Assembly: GCA_015057705.1 (NCBI GenBank)
Contig: SVDU01000009.1
Location: 1 to 64,000 of the forward strand
DNA: 64,000 nucleotides
Direction: 5' to 3'
Source of the DNA: Paenibacillaceae bacterium
GTDB lineage: Bacteria > Bacillota > Clostridia > Lachnospirales > Lachnospiraceae
In this document: one piece after another, positions 7,495 to 16,472 of the stretch
Layout: each line of letters opens with the position of its first letter
Numbering within the stretch: position 1 is the stretch's first letter
The notes under the pieces: generated by a model
What the model saw: only the letters and a program-made list of their open reading frames with translations
The model's database searches: none
Told to the model about the DNA's origin: nothing
Translations under genes and position numbers: made by a program

Positions 7495-8643
7495 TTACAC
7501 TGTGATGTGGATTTGTTCAAGCTGATCCCTGCTTAACTCAGCATCCTCAAGCTGCTTTCTGGTAAAGCTGCTCCTATACAAAGAAGTCTCCTGAAAATCA
7601 CATCCCATAAGCCTTGCACCGCGAAAATCCGCACCAATAAATACGCCTCCTGCCAGGCAGGCACCCTGTAAGTTACACTCCTTAAAACTACTTCCCGTAT
7701 ACCCTTCTCTTTTAAAAGTATCTCCAGGATCTTTCCCCTGGTAAGTTACTCCATAGGAAAGATTAGCCCTCTCCAGATCTGCTCCTGTAAAATCTGTATT
7801 TAAGAGCATGCTTCCAGTAAGGTTTGATTCCTTCATCTGGTAATTGCGGAAACAGGCTCCTAACAGAAGGCTAATACTTAAATTACTTTTTTCCAGACTG
7901 CTTCCTCTAAAATCCGCATACCGGAAATCATGATTCGGTAACATGAGATTTCCCATGTCCAGTCCCTTAAAGTCTCCAAAACAATAGGCTCTCCGTTCAT
8001 TTTTATCCAGCCAGTTCTTAAGCTCCTCCATATCCTTCTCAGGCTGTTCCTGATACACCAGATCACCCGGCTCCATATATTCCCCTACCCGTATCTGAAA
8101 ATCCTCTTCTTTGTCCATACATAGAAAAGAATCTGTTTCAGTGGCCTCCGCAATCGAATACAGGACCAGTTCCTTTAAATACCTGTAAAACGGAGTAACC
8201 ATCTCCTGCATTAAGGAATCAACTTCTGGCATACTCACTTTCCCTACATACCGTTTCGCCCTCTGTATAAGATTCTCCCAAAGCTTTGTGTATAGACCAA
8301 ATAGCTGCCCGGTATCCAGTTCTCCAACCCAGACTCCCTCATGTAAATACCAGTTTCTGTCATATGCTACAATAGGACTACGATATTCACCTCGAAGCAA
8401 ATCGGTCCGCAAAAGATGGCACATCAGATAGCCAGGTTTTATTTCCTTTTTCAACAATATTTCACAAACACGGGAAAATTCCTGGACAAACTGCTGTTTG
8501 AAATGATTTTTCATTTTCTGAAAAATTTCTTCAACGTCTACCAGAATCTCCTCTATACACGGTTCCACATCCTTATTCTGAAAAAGCTGGAATTCTTTAC
8601 TCAACATCATAACCAAGTTCCTTTTTTTTCGTGATTTCTTCAT
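7495..8643 (-). CDS. Pentapeptide-repeat protein of the spike operon
   Basis: 382 residues. The N-terminal 210 residues are a helical domain of unknown family. From about residue 235 to 370 runs a right-handed pentapeptide-repeat solenoid (FRYADFRGSSLEKSNLS, TGADLERANLS, IGADFRGARLMGCDF) with A/N-D/L-x-x pentads. Pentapeptide solenoids often act as rigid scaffolds or adaptors. Its start overlaps the stop of the upstream gene by 4 bp, a sign of coupled translation. Likely role: an adaptor or structural partner for effector loading; this is inference from context. Confidence 0.65.
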   Translation of the reverse strand: MKKSRKKRNLVMMLSKEFQLFQNKDVEPCIEEILVDVEEIFQKMKNHFKQQFVQEFSRVCEILLKKEIKPGYLMCHLLRTDLLRGEYRSPIVAYDRNWYLHEGVWVGELDTGQLFGLYTKLWENLIQRAKRYVGKVSMPEVDSLMQEMVTPFYRYLKELVLYSIAEATETDSFLCMDKEEDFQIRVGEYMEPGDLVYQEQPEKDMEELKNWLDKNERRAYCFGDFKGLDMGNLMLPNHDFRYADFRGSSLEKSNLSISLLLGACFRNYQMKESNLTGSMLLNTDFTGADLERANLSYGVTYQGKDPGDTFKREGYTGSSFKECNLQGACLAGGVFIGADFRGARLMGCDFQETSLYRSSFTRKQLEDAELSRDQLEQIHITV

Positions 8644-9263
8644 TTATCATAAGTAACTTCTTTCATAGTCCCTAATAGCTGTGTCAGTATTTTCCCCCAC
8701 TGCTTTTTTTCCAGTATGCTGCAATCAAAGGTTCCCATTAATAAACCCTGATTCATTGCCCTGAAAAACATGACATGATAACAAGTATCATCAATAAGAG
8801 GTATTTCCAGAGAAAAACGGCTGATTAATTCCTCGCCACCCCCTATTATCTCCTTTTCCTCTATAATAGAAGATGGGTATAAACGTTTCATCTGATCTGC
8901 CATAATATCCCGAATGCTTTCCACTTCCTCCGGATCTACTTCCCCCTCTTCCAGATGAAATGTTATGGTTACATTCCCCTCCTCATTGCTGTATATCCAC
9001 TCTGGTCGATCCGGATCGGGATATTTTGCCAATTTCAGCTCGTATTCCATTTCTATAAAGTTTTTGGGCAGTAACATGGTCAAATGGCTGTCGAGTATCA
9101 ATTTTTCTTCCAATTCCAATTTTTCATATTTTACTACCACATATCCCCGGTTAATATCATTCTCTATATGGAACCAATCTTCATTTTGAACCGGTTCGTT
9201 TACGTTTCTAATCCTCTTTATAATCTCTTCTGCATAAATACCACTCATTTTTACCTCCGCCAC
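8640..9263 (-). CDS. DcrB/Eag-like small protein, possible effector chaperone
   Basis: 207 residues, acidic, alternating beta strands and helices, no signal peptide. The layout (a curved sheet with SLEIPLIDDTCYHVMFFRAMNQGLLMGTFDC near the end, split here by strand breaks) recalls DcrB/DUF1795 proteins, the fold of the Eag chaperones that protect hydrophobic segments of type VI effectors. That match is by eye and weak. It sits between a VgrG-like spike and the pentapeptide/toxin genes, where such a chaperone is expected. Spacing is 5 bp to the upstream gene and a 4-bp overlap with the downstream one. Confidence 0.45.
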   Translation of the reverse strand: MAEVKMSGIYAEEIIKRIRNVNEPVQNEDWFHIENDINRGYVVVKYEKLELEEKLILDSHLTMLLPKNFIEMEYELKLAKYPDPDRPEWIYSNEEGNVTITFHLEEGEVDPEEVESIRDIMADQMKRLYPSSIIEEKEIIGGGEELISRFSLEIPLIDDTCYHVMFFRAMNQGLLMGTFDCSILEKKQWGKILTQLLGTMKEVTYDK

Positions 9264-9268
9264 TGCTT

Positions 9269-10624
9269 TCAGCCCTTTACCTGTATCAGATCATCGATTA
9301 CAATACTAGTCATTCCAGTTGACAGTACAATTCGCTCTCCACTCTCTATGTTCATATTCTTGCTTCTGCATTGAAAACTTTCTCCCGAATGAATTTGAAT
9401 TCCTTTGGAACTTCTGACCTTCACTCCAGAACGATCTGACAGTCGAACTGATATCTTATTACCAGTCGCTTGAAATGAAATGGACTGAGATTCCATCATT
9501 ATTCCTTTACCACTTTTGGTTTCAAAACATTTTTTCTCAGGATTTTGATTTCGTGATCTGCTTTCCTGATCCAGCCTGCTGATATCTGTAACATAAGCCA
9601 TAGATTCATCTTTCGTTGGTATATAGAGCATTACCTTACTTCCAATTTCAGGCATACAAAACCAATCATTTCTATGCCAGGGATACCAATGCAGTTTTTC
9701 ACTATTTCTCTTTCCATCAATATCAAGATGTAGTCTGATCCGGTCTGTCTTTACCTCACGCACCACTCCCGGAAGGGATACCCCTTGTAATTTTTCCTGA
9801 TATTTCTTTTCCCTGCATATACCGGATTCCTGTTTAAGCAGACATCGCCTGGATAATAATCCATTTTTTAAGGAATCCTGAATCTCTGTTACCCGATAGG
9901 CGTGCCCATCGCACATTACCCTGTCTCCTAACCTGCAGTCCTTATTTCCTGTTATATTACAGGAGATAAAATCAGACTCTGATGGTGCTGAATTTCTGAA
10001 TTGCCGGAATTCCCGGATGCTTTTTTTCATTTCCCGGCAAGGAGTCCCGGATAGCCTGCTTTCGTTGCTTCCAAAACCAATATAGATCTGAGCGGAAGTT
10101 CCTGACGCACACGGATATACAGAAGCTCCGATTAAAGAAGAAGCTCGTCTTAAAAATTCCCAATCAGTTTCCTCATATTGAATGAGGGGGGCATCAAAAG
10201 TAGCTGAGGCGGAAGCAAAATTAATGATATCCCCTCCATTCCCCTTCACTAACTCCTGGAACACAGAAGCATACGTTTTTTCTCTCTGCTGAAAACTTCT
10301 GGTTCTTTTCTTATAATCTAATAGTATTGAATAACTGGATAACCGGATAGTCACATATGTCTGATCTTCGCATGATACCTTTGCATGGACAGGAATACCG
10401 GAAAATAGTATCTGGCTTGTCTGTGCATCCACAAGTTTTATTGTGAAATTTTCATTCCCGCTTAAATTACTGCATGTATCTACATTTTTATCCTGAATGA
10501 TCCCTTCAATCTGTGCCCATGAATGTTCATTCAGTTTCTGGCTGATCTCAAGTTTTGAAATGCTTTCCATGGAAAATGGCATCTCCAGATAAACGGAATT
10601 ATGAATTTTTGTAATTATTGACAT
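9269..10624 (-). CDS. VgrG-like spike protein (second copy in the operon)
   Basis: 451 residues with the three parts of a VgrG/gp27-gp5-type spike. An N-terminal phage GPD-like ring domain (about 1-230) contains the hallmark IQYEETDWEFLRRASS at about 149-164. An OB-fold follows (about 275-350, VVREVKTDRIRLHLDI...GSKVMLYIP). The short beta-helix needle (about 365-451) has spaced I/V-x-S repeats. No extra C-terminal toxin domain is fused. It overlaps the upstream gene by 10 bp. Such proteins form the trimeric tip of contractile injection machines. It is paralogous to the product of 11138-12520 but clearly diverged. Confidence 0.8.
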   Translation of the reverse strand: MSIITKIHNSVYLEMPFSMESISKLEISQKLNEHSWAQIEGIIQDKNVDTCSNLSGNENFTIKLVDAQTSQILFSGIPVHAKVSCEDQTYVTIRLSSYSILLDYKKRTRSFQQREKTYASVFQELVKGNGGDIINFASASATFDAPLIQYEETDWEFLRRASSLIGASVYPCASGTSAQIYIGFGSNESRLSGTPCREMKKSIREFRQFRNSAPSESDFISCNITGNKDCRLGDRVMCDGHAYRVTEIQDSLKNGLLSRRCLLKQESGICREKKYQEKLQGVSLPGVVREVKTDRIRLHLDIDGKRNSEKLHWYPWHRNDWFCMPEIGSKVMLYIPTKDESMAYVTDISRLDQESRSRNQNPEKKCFETKSGKGIMMESQSISFQATGNKISVRLSDRSGVKVRSSKGIQIHSGESFQCRSKNMNIESGERIVLSTGMTSIVIDDLIQVKG

Positions 10625-11121
10625 AAATTCTCTCCTTTCTCAACCGGTATAAAGCGAATTCCAAAGAACCGTCTCCTTAATATATTTTCCGCCAGTTCCA
10701 ATGATACAATGATATACTGGGCCTTTTCCCTGACAACCCGGAATATGTAAGGATTTTCTTCTGGAATTTCTCGCAAGACCAGTTTGTTTTCCCTTCTTCC
10801 CTCCTCTGCCAAAAGGCAGTCTTCTATTGGACAGTCAATACGCCAGCAGACAATCTGTGACCGATAGGATTTATCTGTCAGAAAAAATGGTACAGCACGA
10901 ATGTTTGATGAATAAACATCCAACACATCTTTTAACTGGTCAGTAATACAAAAACAAAACTGAAACATAGATTTTCCATAGAAAAAATCAGGAAACTGAT
11001 CTTCTTCACGGAAATCTCCATAGGCTACAAAAGGTTCTTCTTCCTGAAAGCACGGATCTGAATAATCCAGATGTTTATAAAGTGGAACCCTTTCATCAGG
11101 CAGCATGATAAAATATTCCAT
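10615..11121 (-). CDS. Small accessory protein between two spike genes
   Basis: 168 residues, mixed alpha/beta, no signal or membrane segment. Features include Phe- and Tyr-rich stretches (FPDFFYGKSMFQFCFCI) and a basic end (RRRFFGIRFIPVEK). It distantly recalls DUF1629/Imm11-type proteins, which appear beside effectors and have the same strand-helix order, but the match is not secure. Its place between the two VgrG-like genes and its overlap with the downstream one suggest an adaptor or immunity function in the same machine. Confidence 0.5.
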   Translation of the reverse strand: MEYFIMLPDERVPLYKHLDYSDPCFQEEEPFVAYGDFREEDQFPDFFYGKSMFQFCFCITDQLKDVLDVYSSNIRAVPFFLTDKSYRSQIVCWRIDCPIEDCLLAEEGRRENKLVLREIPEENPYIFRVVREKAQYIIVSLELAENILRRRFFGIRFIPVEKGENLCQ

Positions 11122-11137
11122 GTCAGTCCCTCCTATA

Positions 11138-12520
11138 TTAATTGATTCTCACATCAGGTCCTGAGATATCGATCATGGTGTCCATCTGTATCTGGCTTTT
11201 TTTGCAGTGCAGCCTGATTCTGTCTGAAGCATAAAATTCAATTGTCTCTTCTGCATCAATATTGATTCCTGCGCCACTTCTTAAGGTAATCCCTTTCTCA
11301 CTTTCAATGGCTATTCCATCATTTTTATCTAACGTGATGGTGGTCTCATCATTGCAGGTAATAATCACTGCATTTTTTGTAAAACGTATTTCTTTTCCAT
11401 CAACTGTCCTAAAATACTTTATGGAGGGATCATCAGTCTTTCCATCTCTGTTTTTTCCAGATCTTGATGAATTTTGTGCTACCGCATCCTCTTCTTTTTT
11501 ACATGGGAAATAAACGGATACAGTATCCCCAGGTTCTGGCATGCAATACCATCCCCCCTCATTTCCTGCCGTATACATAGTCTGATAAGGAAATTCCCAT
11601 ACAGACTCATCTTCTGTTTTCTGGCTATCTATAGCAAGTTTAACCCTTACCTTATCTTTAACTGCTTCTATGACTTGTGCCTGGATCGACGCACCAATTA
11701 ACTTCTCTGCATAAATCTCCGACCTCTCCAGTCCCTTTTTGGTATACAATTTGTATCGGAATATTAGTTCCCCCCGATTTATTTTTGCCTCAAGCTTTCC
11801 AATGTAAAGCTGCATTTGGCGGAATTTAACACAGGAGCCCGTTTTGTAATATTTTCTGGAGGTCACCTCAAAACTGGCCGCATCCGTTTCCAGATAATCA
11901 CCATGCCCTTCCGCTGTCAATTTTTTATAGCCTGACAAGTTTTTTTCTAAAGTATACGAATAGCAGTCAATTTCTTCCACAGCAGAACCTTGCGGAGACC
12001 CGAAATAAATTTTGGGACTGCCAATTTGTGTATCTGGTAATATTCCTGCATAAAAATGCGAAGAAAGACGTTTTAAAAACTCCCAGTCCGTCTCTTCATA
12101 CTGCACGATTAAATGACCGATTGTTTTCTCATTTGATATATAATCCAGCATATCTCCACCGTCATATTCTGCCGCTATCTGCTTAATAATTTCTTCATAG
12201 GTTTTATCCTTATCCTGAAAAGACCTGGACTTTTTTTCAATATCAGTTAAGTAAGAAGCTGATACCAGCTTTATTTCTGCTTTATAAAGATCGCCGTCAA
12301 GAAATACAGATACTTCGTCTATCATACCTTCAAATAGAGTTTTGCCATTCTCCATAGTTATTCTAATTTTGCTTCTGTTCTGATTTTCCATAACCAGTTT
12401 ATCCTGACTTCCATCTGAGATAATGCCTTTTATGATACATCTACCATGTTCATTTATCTCCTCTGTCAGAGAAAAGTCTATAATTTCACGTATCATTTCC
12501 AAATTTGTCTTAATATTCAT
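11138..12520 (-). CDS. VgrG-like spike protein (first copy in the operon)
   Basis: 460 residues. The GPD-like ring domain includes IVQYEETDWEFLKRLSSH (about 138-155), the same signature as in the second copy. The OB-fold (about 275-345) ends in GDTVSVYFPCKKEED. The C-terminal needle reads as a beta-helix with regular short repeats (GITLRSGAGINIDAEETIEF). No fused effector. It follows the PAAR-like gene by 43 bp. Two different spike proteins in one operon could allow heterotrimers or alternative effector loading (inference). Confidence 0.8.
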   Translation of the reverse strand: MNIKTNLEMIREIIDFSLTEEINEHGRCIIKGIISDGSQDKLVMENQNRSKIRITMENGKTLFEGMIDEVSVFLDGDLYKAEIKLVSASYLTDIEKKSRSFQDKDKTYEEIIKQIAAEYDGGDMLDYISNEKTIGHLIVQYEETDWEFLKRLSSHFYAGILPDTQIGSPKIYFGSPQGSAVEEIDCYSYTLEKNLSGYKKLTAEGHGDYLETDAASFEVTSRKYYKTGSCVKFRQMQLYIGKLEAKINRGELIFRYKLYTKKGLERSEIYAEKLIGASIQAQVIEAVKDKVRVKLAIDSQKTEDESVWEFPYQTMYTAGNEGGWYCMPEPGDTVSVYFPCKKEEDAVAQNSSRSGKNRDGKTDDPSIKYFRTVDGKEIRFTKNAVIITCNDETTITLDKNDGIAIESEKGITLRSGAGINIDAEETIEFYASDRIRLHCKKSQIQMDTMIDISGPDVRIN

Positions 12521-12563
12521 ACTTTTTTGTTACTCCTCCCGCCTCACTCTTTCTTTATAAGAT

Positions 12564-12890
12564 CTATTGTGGTTGCCTAATCCTGATAATTCCTCCGCAG
12601 GCACAAGAAAGAAGACTGGTACTGAAAAGGGCTGGTTCACCGTTAATTTTATAGTTCATATCCATTATCAGCCAGGGGGTCAGAATTACCGGTACACATG
12701 GTTGGAGCGGAGACGTCTTCTTACATGTTCCAAATGATATAATATTAATTCCTGATTTATAATCCATAACAGTGGCCTGATTCTTACCGCCAATGCATAC
12801 CCCGTGGCAGGTTGGTACCTTAAGGCTACATTCAGCACTTCCCATTGAACAGGTAATCGGGCAGCCGTCATTTACTTGAGTTTCACTCAC
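12564..12890 (-). CDS. PAAR-like tip protein (DUF4280 family)
   Basis: 108 residues starting at GTG 12890 with GAGGTG upstream. It has the DUF4280 pattern: a Cys-rich start (CPITCSMGSAEC), a central HGVCIGGKNQATVMD segment, a Pro/Cys loop (GTCKKTSPLQPC) and a C-terminal SCACGG. DUF4280 proteins are PAAR-like and are predicted to cap VgrG needles and sharpen the spike. As the first gene of the operon, directly behind a promoter, it starts the set of spike, adaptor and toxin genes. Confidence 0.85.
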   Translation of the reverse strand: MSETQVNDGCPITCSMGSAECSLKVPTCHGVCIGGKNQATVMDYKSGINIISFGTCKKTSPLQPCVPVILTPWLIMDMNYKINGEPALFSTSLLSCACGGIIRIRQPQ

Positions 12891-12916
12891 TTATAACACC
12901 TCACTATTAGTATTTT

Positions 12917-12945
12917 ATAATATACTATACAGCAAAAAATAACAA
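12917..12945 (-). promoter_or_regulatory. Sigma-A promoter of the spike/toxin operon
   Basis: On the minus strand TTGTTA (12940-12945) and TATTAT (12917-12922) are separated by exactly 17 bp and lie 27 bp upstream of the GTG of the DUF4280 gene. Both boxes match five of six consensus positions or nearly so. Confidence 0.6.
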
Positions 12946-12974
12946 AAATGTGCTTAATGTAATAATTAACACGA

Positions 12975-13013
12975 TTTATGTAACTTTTGGTAAATTTATG
13001 TTGTTTTATGTAA
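12975..13013. promoter_or_regulatory. Three phased direct repeats upstream of the spike promoter
   Basis: TTTATGTAA (12975-12983), TTTATGTTG (12995-13003) and TTTATGTAA (13005-13013) start 20 and 10 bp apart, so all three face the same side of the helix. They end about 30 bp before the -35 box, a layout typical of an activator or response-regulator site. The regulator is unknown. Confidence 0.45.
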
Positions 13014-13049
13014 TATATTCCCCTATATATATGCTTATAAAAGCATAAA

Positions 13050-13088
13050 AAAAGCGGTACCAGAGATCATTCTCCGATACCGCTTCCT
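13050..13088 (-). terminator. Rho-independent terminator of the flotillin gene
   Basis: Stem of AAGCGGTA with its complement (13052-13066 pairing with 13071-13085, two mismatches), followed on the minus strand by seven T residues. Confidence 0.85.
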
Positions 13089-13090
13089 TA

Positions 13091-14641
13091 TTATACAATT
13101 GTTTCTGTATCTGTTACCTTATCTGTCTCTGTATCTGTCTTCTGCACCACAGTCTTCTCTTCCGGCTTAATGGTAATCTCCGGCACTCCTGTAATATTAA
13201 TATTCCGGTTTACCTTTGCATCATAGGTTCCTGCCTTTACAATATCGCCTAAATCAATTCCGGTGGTTTCCTTCATGGATTCAAACAGCTTTGCCATAAC
13301 AGCCGGAACATTGCCGGATACGGAATCAAGGCTGCCGCCTTCACCGCCTCCGATGATGGTGATCTTGTCAATCTGGGAAAGGGGCTCTGCAATCTTTCCT
13401 GCTACTTCCGGTAATACCTTAATGATCATTTCAGCTACAGCCGCATTATTATACTTCTGATAAGCCTGAGCTTTCTTTTCCATGGCTTCCGCTTCCGCAA
13501 GACCCTTGGCCTTGATGGCTTCCGCTTCCGCTTCACCCACCATACGGATTCCCTGAGCTTCCTGCTCTTTTGTATAACGTTCTGCCTCTGCACTTGCCTT
13601 CTGTGCCTCTGCCTCCTGAACCTTTTCAAACCTCTTTGCTTCCGCGTTTTTCTGGCGTTCATAAAGCTCGGCTTCTGCCTTCTGCTGTCTGGCGAATTTG
13701 TCTGCTTCCGCTTTCTTTCTGATTTCCGCATCAAGAGATTTTTCCATAACTTCGGCTTCCCGCTGCTTAATTAAAACTTCTTTTTCCTGCTTGGCAATGT
13801 CCGCATCAGCTGAAGTGATCTCAATGGTTTTACGCTGTTCTTCCTGCTGAATCTGGTATGCAGCATCTGCCTCTGCCTTTTTCACATCAGCAATTTTCTT
13901 TAAGTCGGATTTCTGAATATCCAGCTCATTGTTTTTGATGGCTATTTCCCGCTCAGAATTAATTCTTGCATCATTGGCCTGTTTATCTGCAGATGCCTTT
14001 GCAATGGCGATCTCTTTATCCGCCTCGGCTTTTGCTATGGCTGCCTTCTTCTTAATCTGGGAAATATTATCTATACCCAGGTCATCTATAACACCGTTGG
14101 CATCGGAAAAGTTCTGTACGTTAAAGCTTACGATGTCAAGTCCCATGGCTGCAAGATCCGGCATGGCATTTTCCTTCACCAGCTCCGCAAATTTCATACG
14201 GTCGCTGACCATCTCTTCCAGTCTCATGCGCCCAACAATTTCACGCATGTTTCCTTCTAAAACCTCTCTCGCCACCGAGCCTATGTATTCGGAATTCTGA
14301 TTTAAGAAGTTCTGTGCTGCTAAAGACAATTTGTTTGGCTCACTGCTGATTTTTACATTGACAGCCGCATCTACCTGGATATTAATGTAATCCGCAGTAG
14401 GAACCGCATTGGATGTCTTAACGTCAATCGGGATCAGCTTTAAACTCAACCGGTCAATCCGCTCAAGAAACGGAATCTTAATGCTGGCTTTGCCGATCAC
14501 CGTCTTTCTTCTTAAACCGGAAATAATAAATGCCATATCCGGCGGAGCCTTTACATATCCTGACATCAGGATACCCAGGATAACTACAGCCAGAACAACG
14601 GTGATAATCGTGGAAATCATACTCATATTGATCATACTCAT
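13091..14641 (-). CDS. floT: Flotillin-like membrane scaffold protein
   Basis: 516 residues. An N-terminal hydrophobic anchor (about 10-30) is followed by a PHB/SPFH domain (about 30-200, with NVQNFSDANGVIDDLGIDNI). A long Glu/Ala/Lys coiled coil (about 200-400, repeats such as KAEADKEIAIAKASADKQ) leads to a flotillin C-terminal domain (KYNNAAVAEMIIKVLPEVAG). Flotillins scaffold ordered membrane domains and influence signalling, secretion and cell-wall enzyme placement. The Thr/Glu/Asp-rich tail (TDTETDKVTDTET) is unusual. The start is supported by AGAAAGGGG. No NfeD partner gene is adjacent, which is less common. Monocistronic, with its own terminator. Confidence 0.92.
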   Translation of the reverse strand: MSMINMSMISTIITVVLAVVILGILMSGYVKAPPDMAFIISGLRRKTVIGKASIKIPFLERIDRLSLKLIPIDVKTSNAVPTADYINIQVDAAVNVKISSEPNKLSLAAQNFLNQNSEYIGSVAREVLEGNMREIVGRMRLEEMVSDRMKFAELVKENAMPDLAAMGLDIVSFNVQNFSDANGVIDDLGIDNISQIKKKAAIAKAEADKEIAIAKASADKQANDARINSEREIAIKNNELDIQKSDLKKIADVKKAEADAAYQIQQEEQRKTIEITSADADIAKQEKEVLIKQREAEVMEKSLDAEIRKKAEADKFARQQKAEAELYERQKNAEAKRFEKVQEAEAQKASAEAERYTKEQEAQGIRMVGEAEAEAIKAKGLAEAEAMEKKAQAYQKYNNAAVAEMIIKVLPEVAGKIAEPLSQIDKITIIGGGEGGSLDSVSGNVPAVMAKLFESMKETTGIDLGDIVKAGTYDAKVNRNINITGVPEITIKPEEKTVVQKTDTETDKVTDTETIV

Positions 14642-14908
14642 ATATTCTTTTCCCCTTTCTATTGGTGTAATATTTTGAACTGTTCATAAAATACAGCCTT
14701 ATTTATTATAACAAACAAAACTCTTGGTTTCAATTCAACAATACTTAAGCTTTTCTTAACAAATTATCGGAATTTTAAATTTTCATCCTCTTTTTTTCTA
14801 TTAACTGTTTGTCCCAACCAGGTTTTATCACACCGGCATGTACCAGCAGAATATACTGATATGAGAGTGCTAAATTGATTCAATCAGGATTTCTTGAAAG
14901 GAGTCTTC
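14642..14908. other. Divergent promoter region between flotillin and the GT/MT gene
   Basis: 267 bp without a gene. It is AT-rich near the flotillin start and holds the ribosome site AAAGGAG for the plus-strand gene at 14896-14903. No operator or riboswitch-like structure was recognised. Confidence 0.4.
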
Positions 14909-16450
14909 ATGAATATTCAGGATCTACACCTAGAGGCTGCAAAAAACAGCCGCAATCATAAAACTTATGAAGAAATGGGAAATTATTATCACCAGAATGG
15001 CAATCTGAAACGGGCCTATCTCTGCTACGCTCACAGCCTGTTCTTGTGCAATAGTGAAGAGGATACGAAACGGCTGACAGAAGTGATAAAAGACTGGGAA
15101 GAGTCACATTTAGACGAGTTGCCGAAAGCGGCCCTCATAATCCCTTCTGTGCCTGATTTAAATATGATGAAAGCCATTATTCAAACATGTGTCTTAAGCA
15201 GAGAAGACGTTAAAACCATAATAGTTTCAGATGAAGAAGTATCTATGGAAGTTACGGAATGGCTGAAAGATCAAAAGGATATAAAACTTGTTTCTGTAAA
15301 GGGACTGACACCGGGTGCAGCATTTAATAAAGCCTGTGAACAGGCAGAAAAACAAGAGGATTTATTAGCCCTTGGCAAAGGATCCGTTTTACTTCCTCAC
15401 GCACTGTTCCAGCTGCGTATGTCTCTTTATAAGGATGAATCCATAGGTGCAGTCAATGGGGTTACCAACGGGGTTGTTTTTGGACTGACCGATTTTATCA
15501 CTCCCATTGACCGGGCAAGCGTTTATGCCGATGAGCATAATCTTCCTGGTGACGAGCAAATGGACCCGGTTCTGATCCCCTCCTGCTGTACCGTTCTTAT
15601 ACGCAGAGATGTATTTGATAAAACGGCGGGGTTTGATAAAAATTATCTTACCCAGGAAGTATCACAAAAAGATTTTTCTTTTCAGCTTCTTAAGTTAAAA
15701 AAGATCACCTATTTATGCCATCATGGATATGTTTATACCTTTGGTTTAGAACAGAGCAATCAGGCACGCTGGTATGATTACAACCATTTCTATGAAAAAT
15801 GGAACGTGCGGTTGAATTATTCCCTGTTCCCACGTCCTGATATTCTGGCATTCATCAAAGATCCTGCTGACACGCCTATAAATGTATTGGATGTAGGCTG
15901 TGCCTGCGGTGCCTCCCTGCTTGCCATTAAAAATAAATACCCCAAATCAACCCTTCATGGAATTGAGCTGGATGAAGGATCCTGGAGTATTTCTTCCCTT
16001 ATCTTTCCCGTTACCCAGGGAAATGTGGAAGAAACCCTGGATTATGAGGATGGATATTTTGACTATATTATCTTCGGAGATGTATTAGAGCACCTTCATC
16101 AACCTGCTGCTGTGCTGGAGAATATGAAACGGTATTTAAAACCGGGGGGCGCTATACTTGCAAGTATTCCAAACATTATGCATATCTCAATTGTCAGCAA
16201 TCTGCTAAACGGATACTGGACTTATGAAGACAGCGGGATTCTGGATAAAACCCATCTTCGTTTCTTTACCAAGAATGAGATTGTACGAATGTTTTCCCAG
16301 ACTGGTTACCAGATTGAAGACATTGGTGTGACCCGGATCTATATCACTCCGGAGCAGCAAAAGCTTATTGAACAGCTGTGCTCCATTAGTTCCAGCGGTA
16401 TGGACGCATTTACAACTTACCAGTATTTAATCAGAGCCAGGAAAAAATAA
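14909..16450 (+). CDS. Glycosyltransferase-like / methyltransferase fusion protein
   Basis: 513 residues from ATG 14909, chosen for AAAGGAG 6 bp upstream (a TTG at 14894 is in frame but lacks one). Residues about 1-50 look like a single TPR pair. Residues about 60-300 resemble a GT-A fold glycosyltransferase family 2 domain whose usual DxD is not evident (VNGVTNG and a CCTVLIRRDVFDKTAGFD segment remain). Residues about 310-510 are a class I SAM methyltransferase: motif I is VLDVGCACGAS, with FGDVLEHL and LKPGGAILASIPN following. Inferred role: modification of a surface glycan or glycoprotein. It stands alone, so the substrate is unknown. Confidence 0.75.
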   Translation: MNIQDLHLEAAKNSRNHKTYEEMGNYYHQNGNLKRAYLCYAHSLFLCNSEEDTKRLTEVIKDWEESHLDELPKAALIIPSVPDLNMMKAIIQTCVLSREDVKTIIVSDEEVSMEVTEWLKDQKDIKLVSVKGLTPGAAFNKACEQAEKQEDLLALGKGSVLLPHALFQLRMSLYKDESIGAVNGVTNGVVFGLTDFITPIDRASVYADEHNLPGDEQMDPVLIPSCCTVLIRRDVFDKTAGFDKNYLTQEVSQKDFSFQLLKLKKITYLCHHGYVYTFGLEQSNQARWYDYNHFYEKWNVRLNYSLFPRPDILAFIKDPADTPINVLDVGCACGASLLAIKNKYPKSTLHGIELDEGSWSISSLIFPVTQGNVEETLDYEDGYFDYIIFGDVLEHLHQPAAVLENMKRYLKPGGAILASIPNIMHISIVSNLLNGYWTYEDSGILDKTHLRFFTKNEIVRMFSQTGYQIEDIGVTRIYITPEQQKLIEQLCSISSSGMDAFTTYQYLIRARKK

Positions 16451-16472
16451 ATTAAGGACATTGTAAAAGTAA

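Noticed and set aside
13435-13734. Arg/Lys-rich minus-strand ORF inside the flotillin gene
   Set aside because: Frame shadow of the Glu/Ala/Lys coiled-coil coding sequence.
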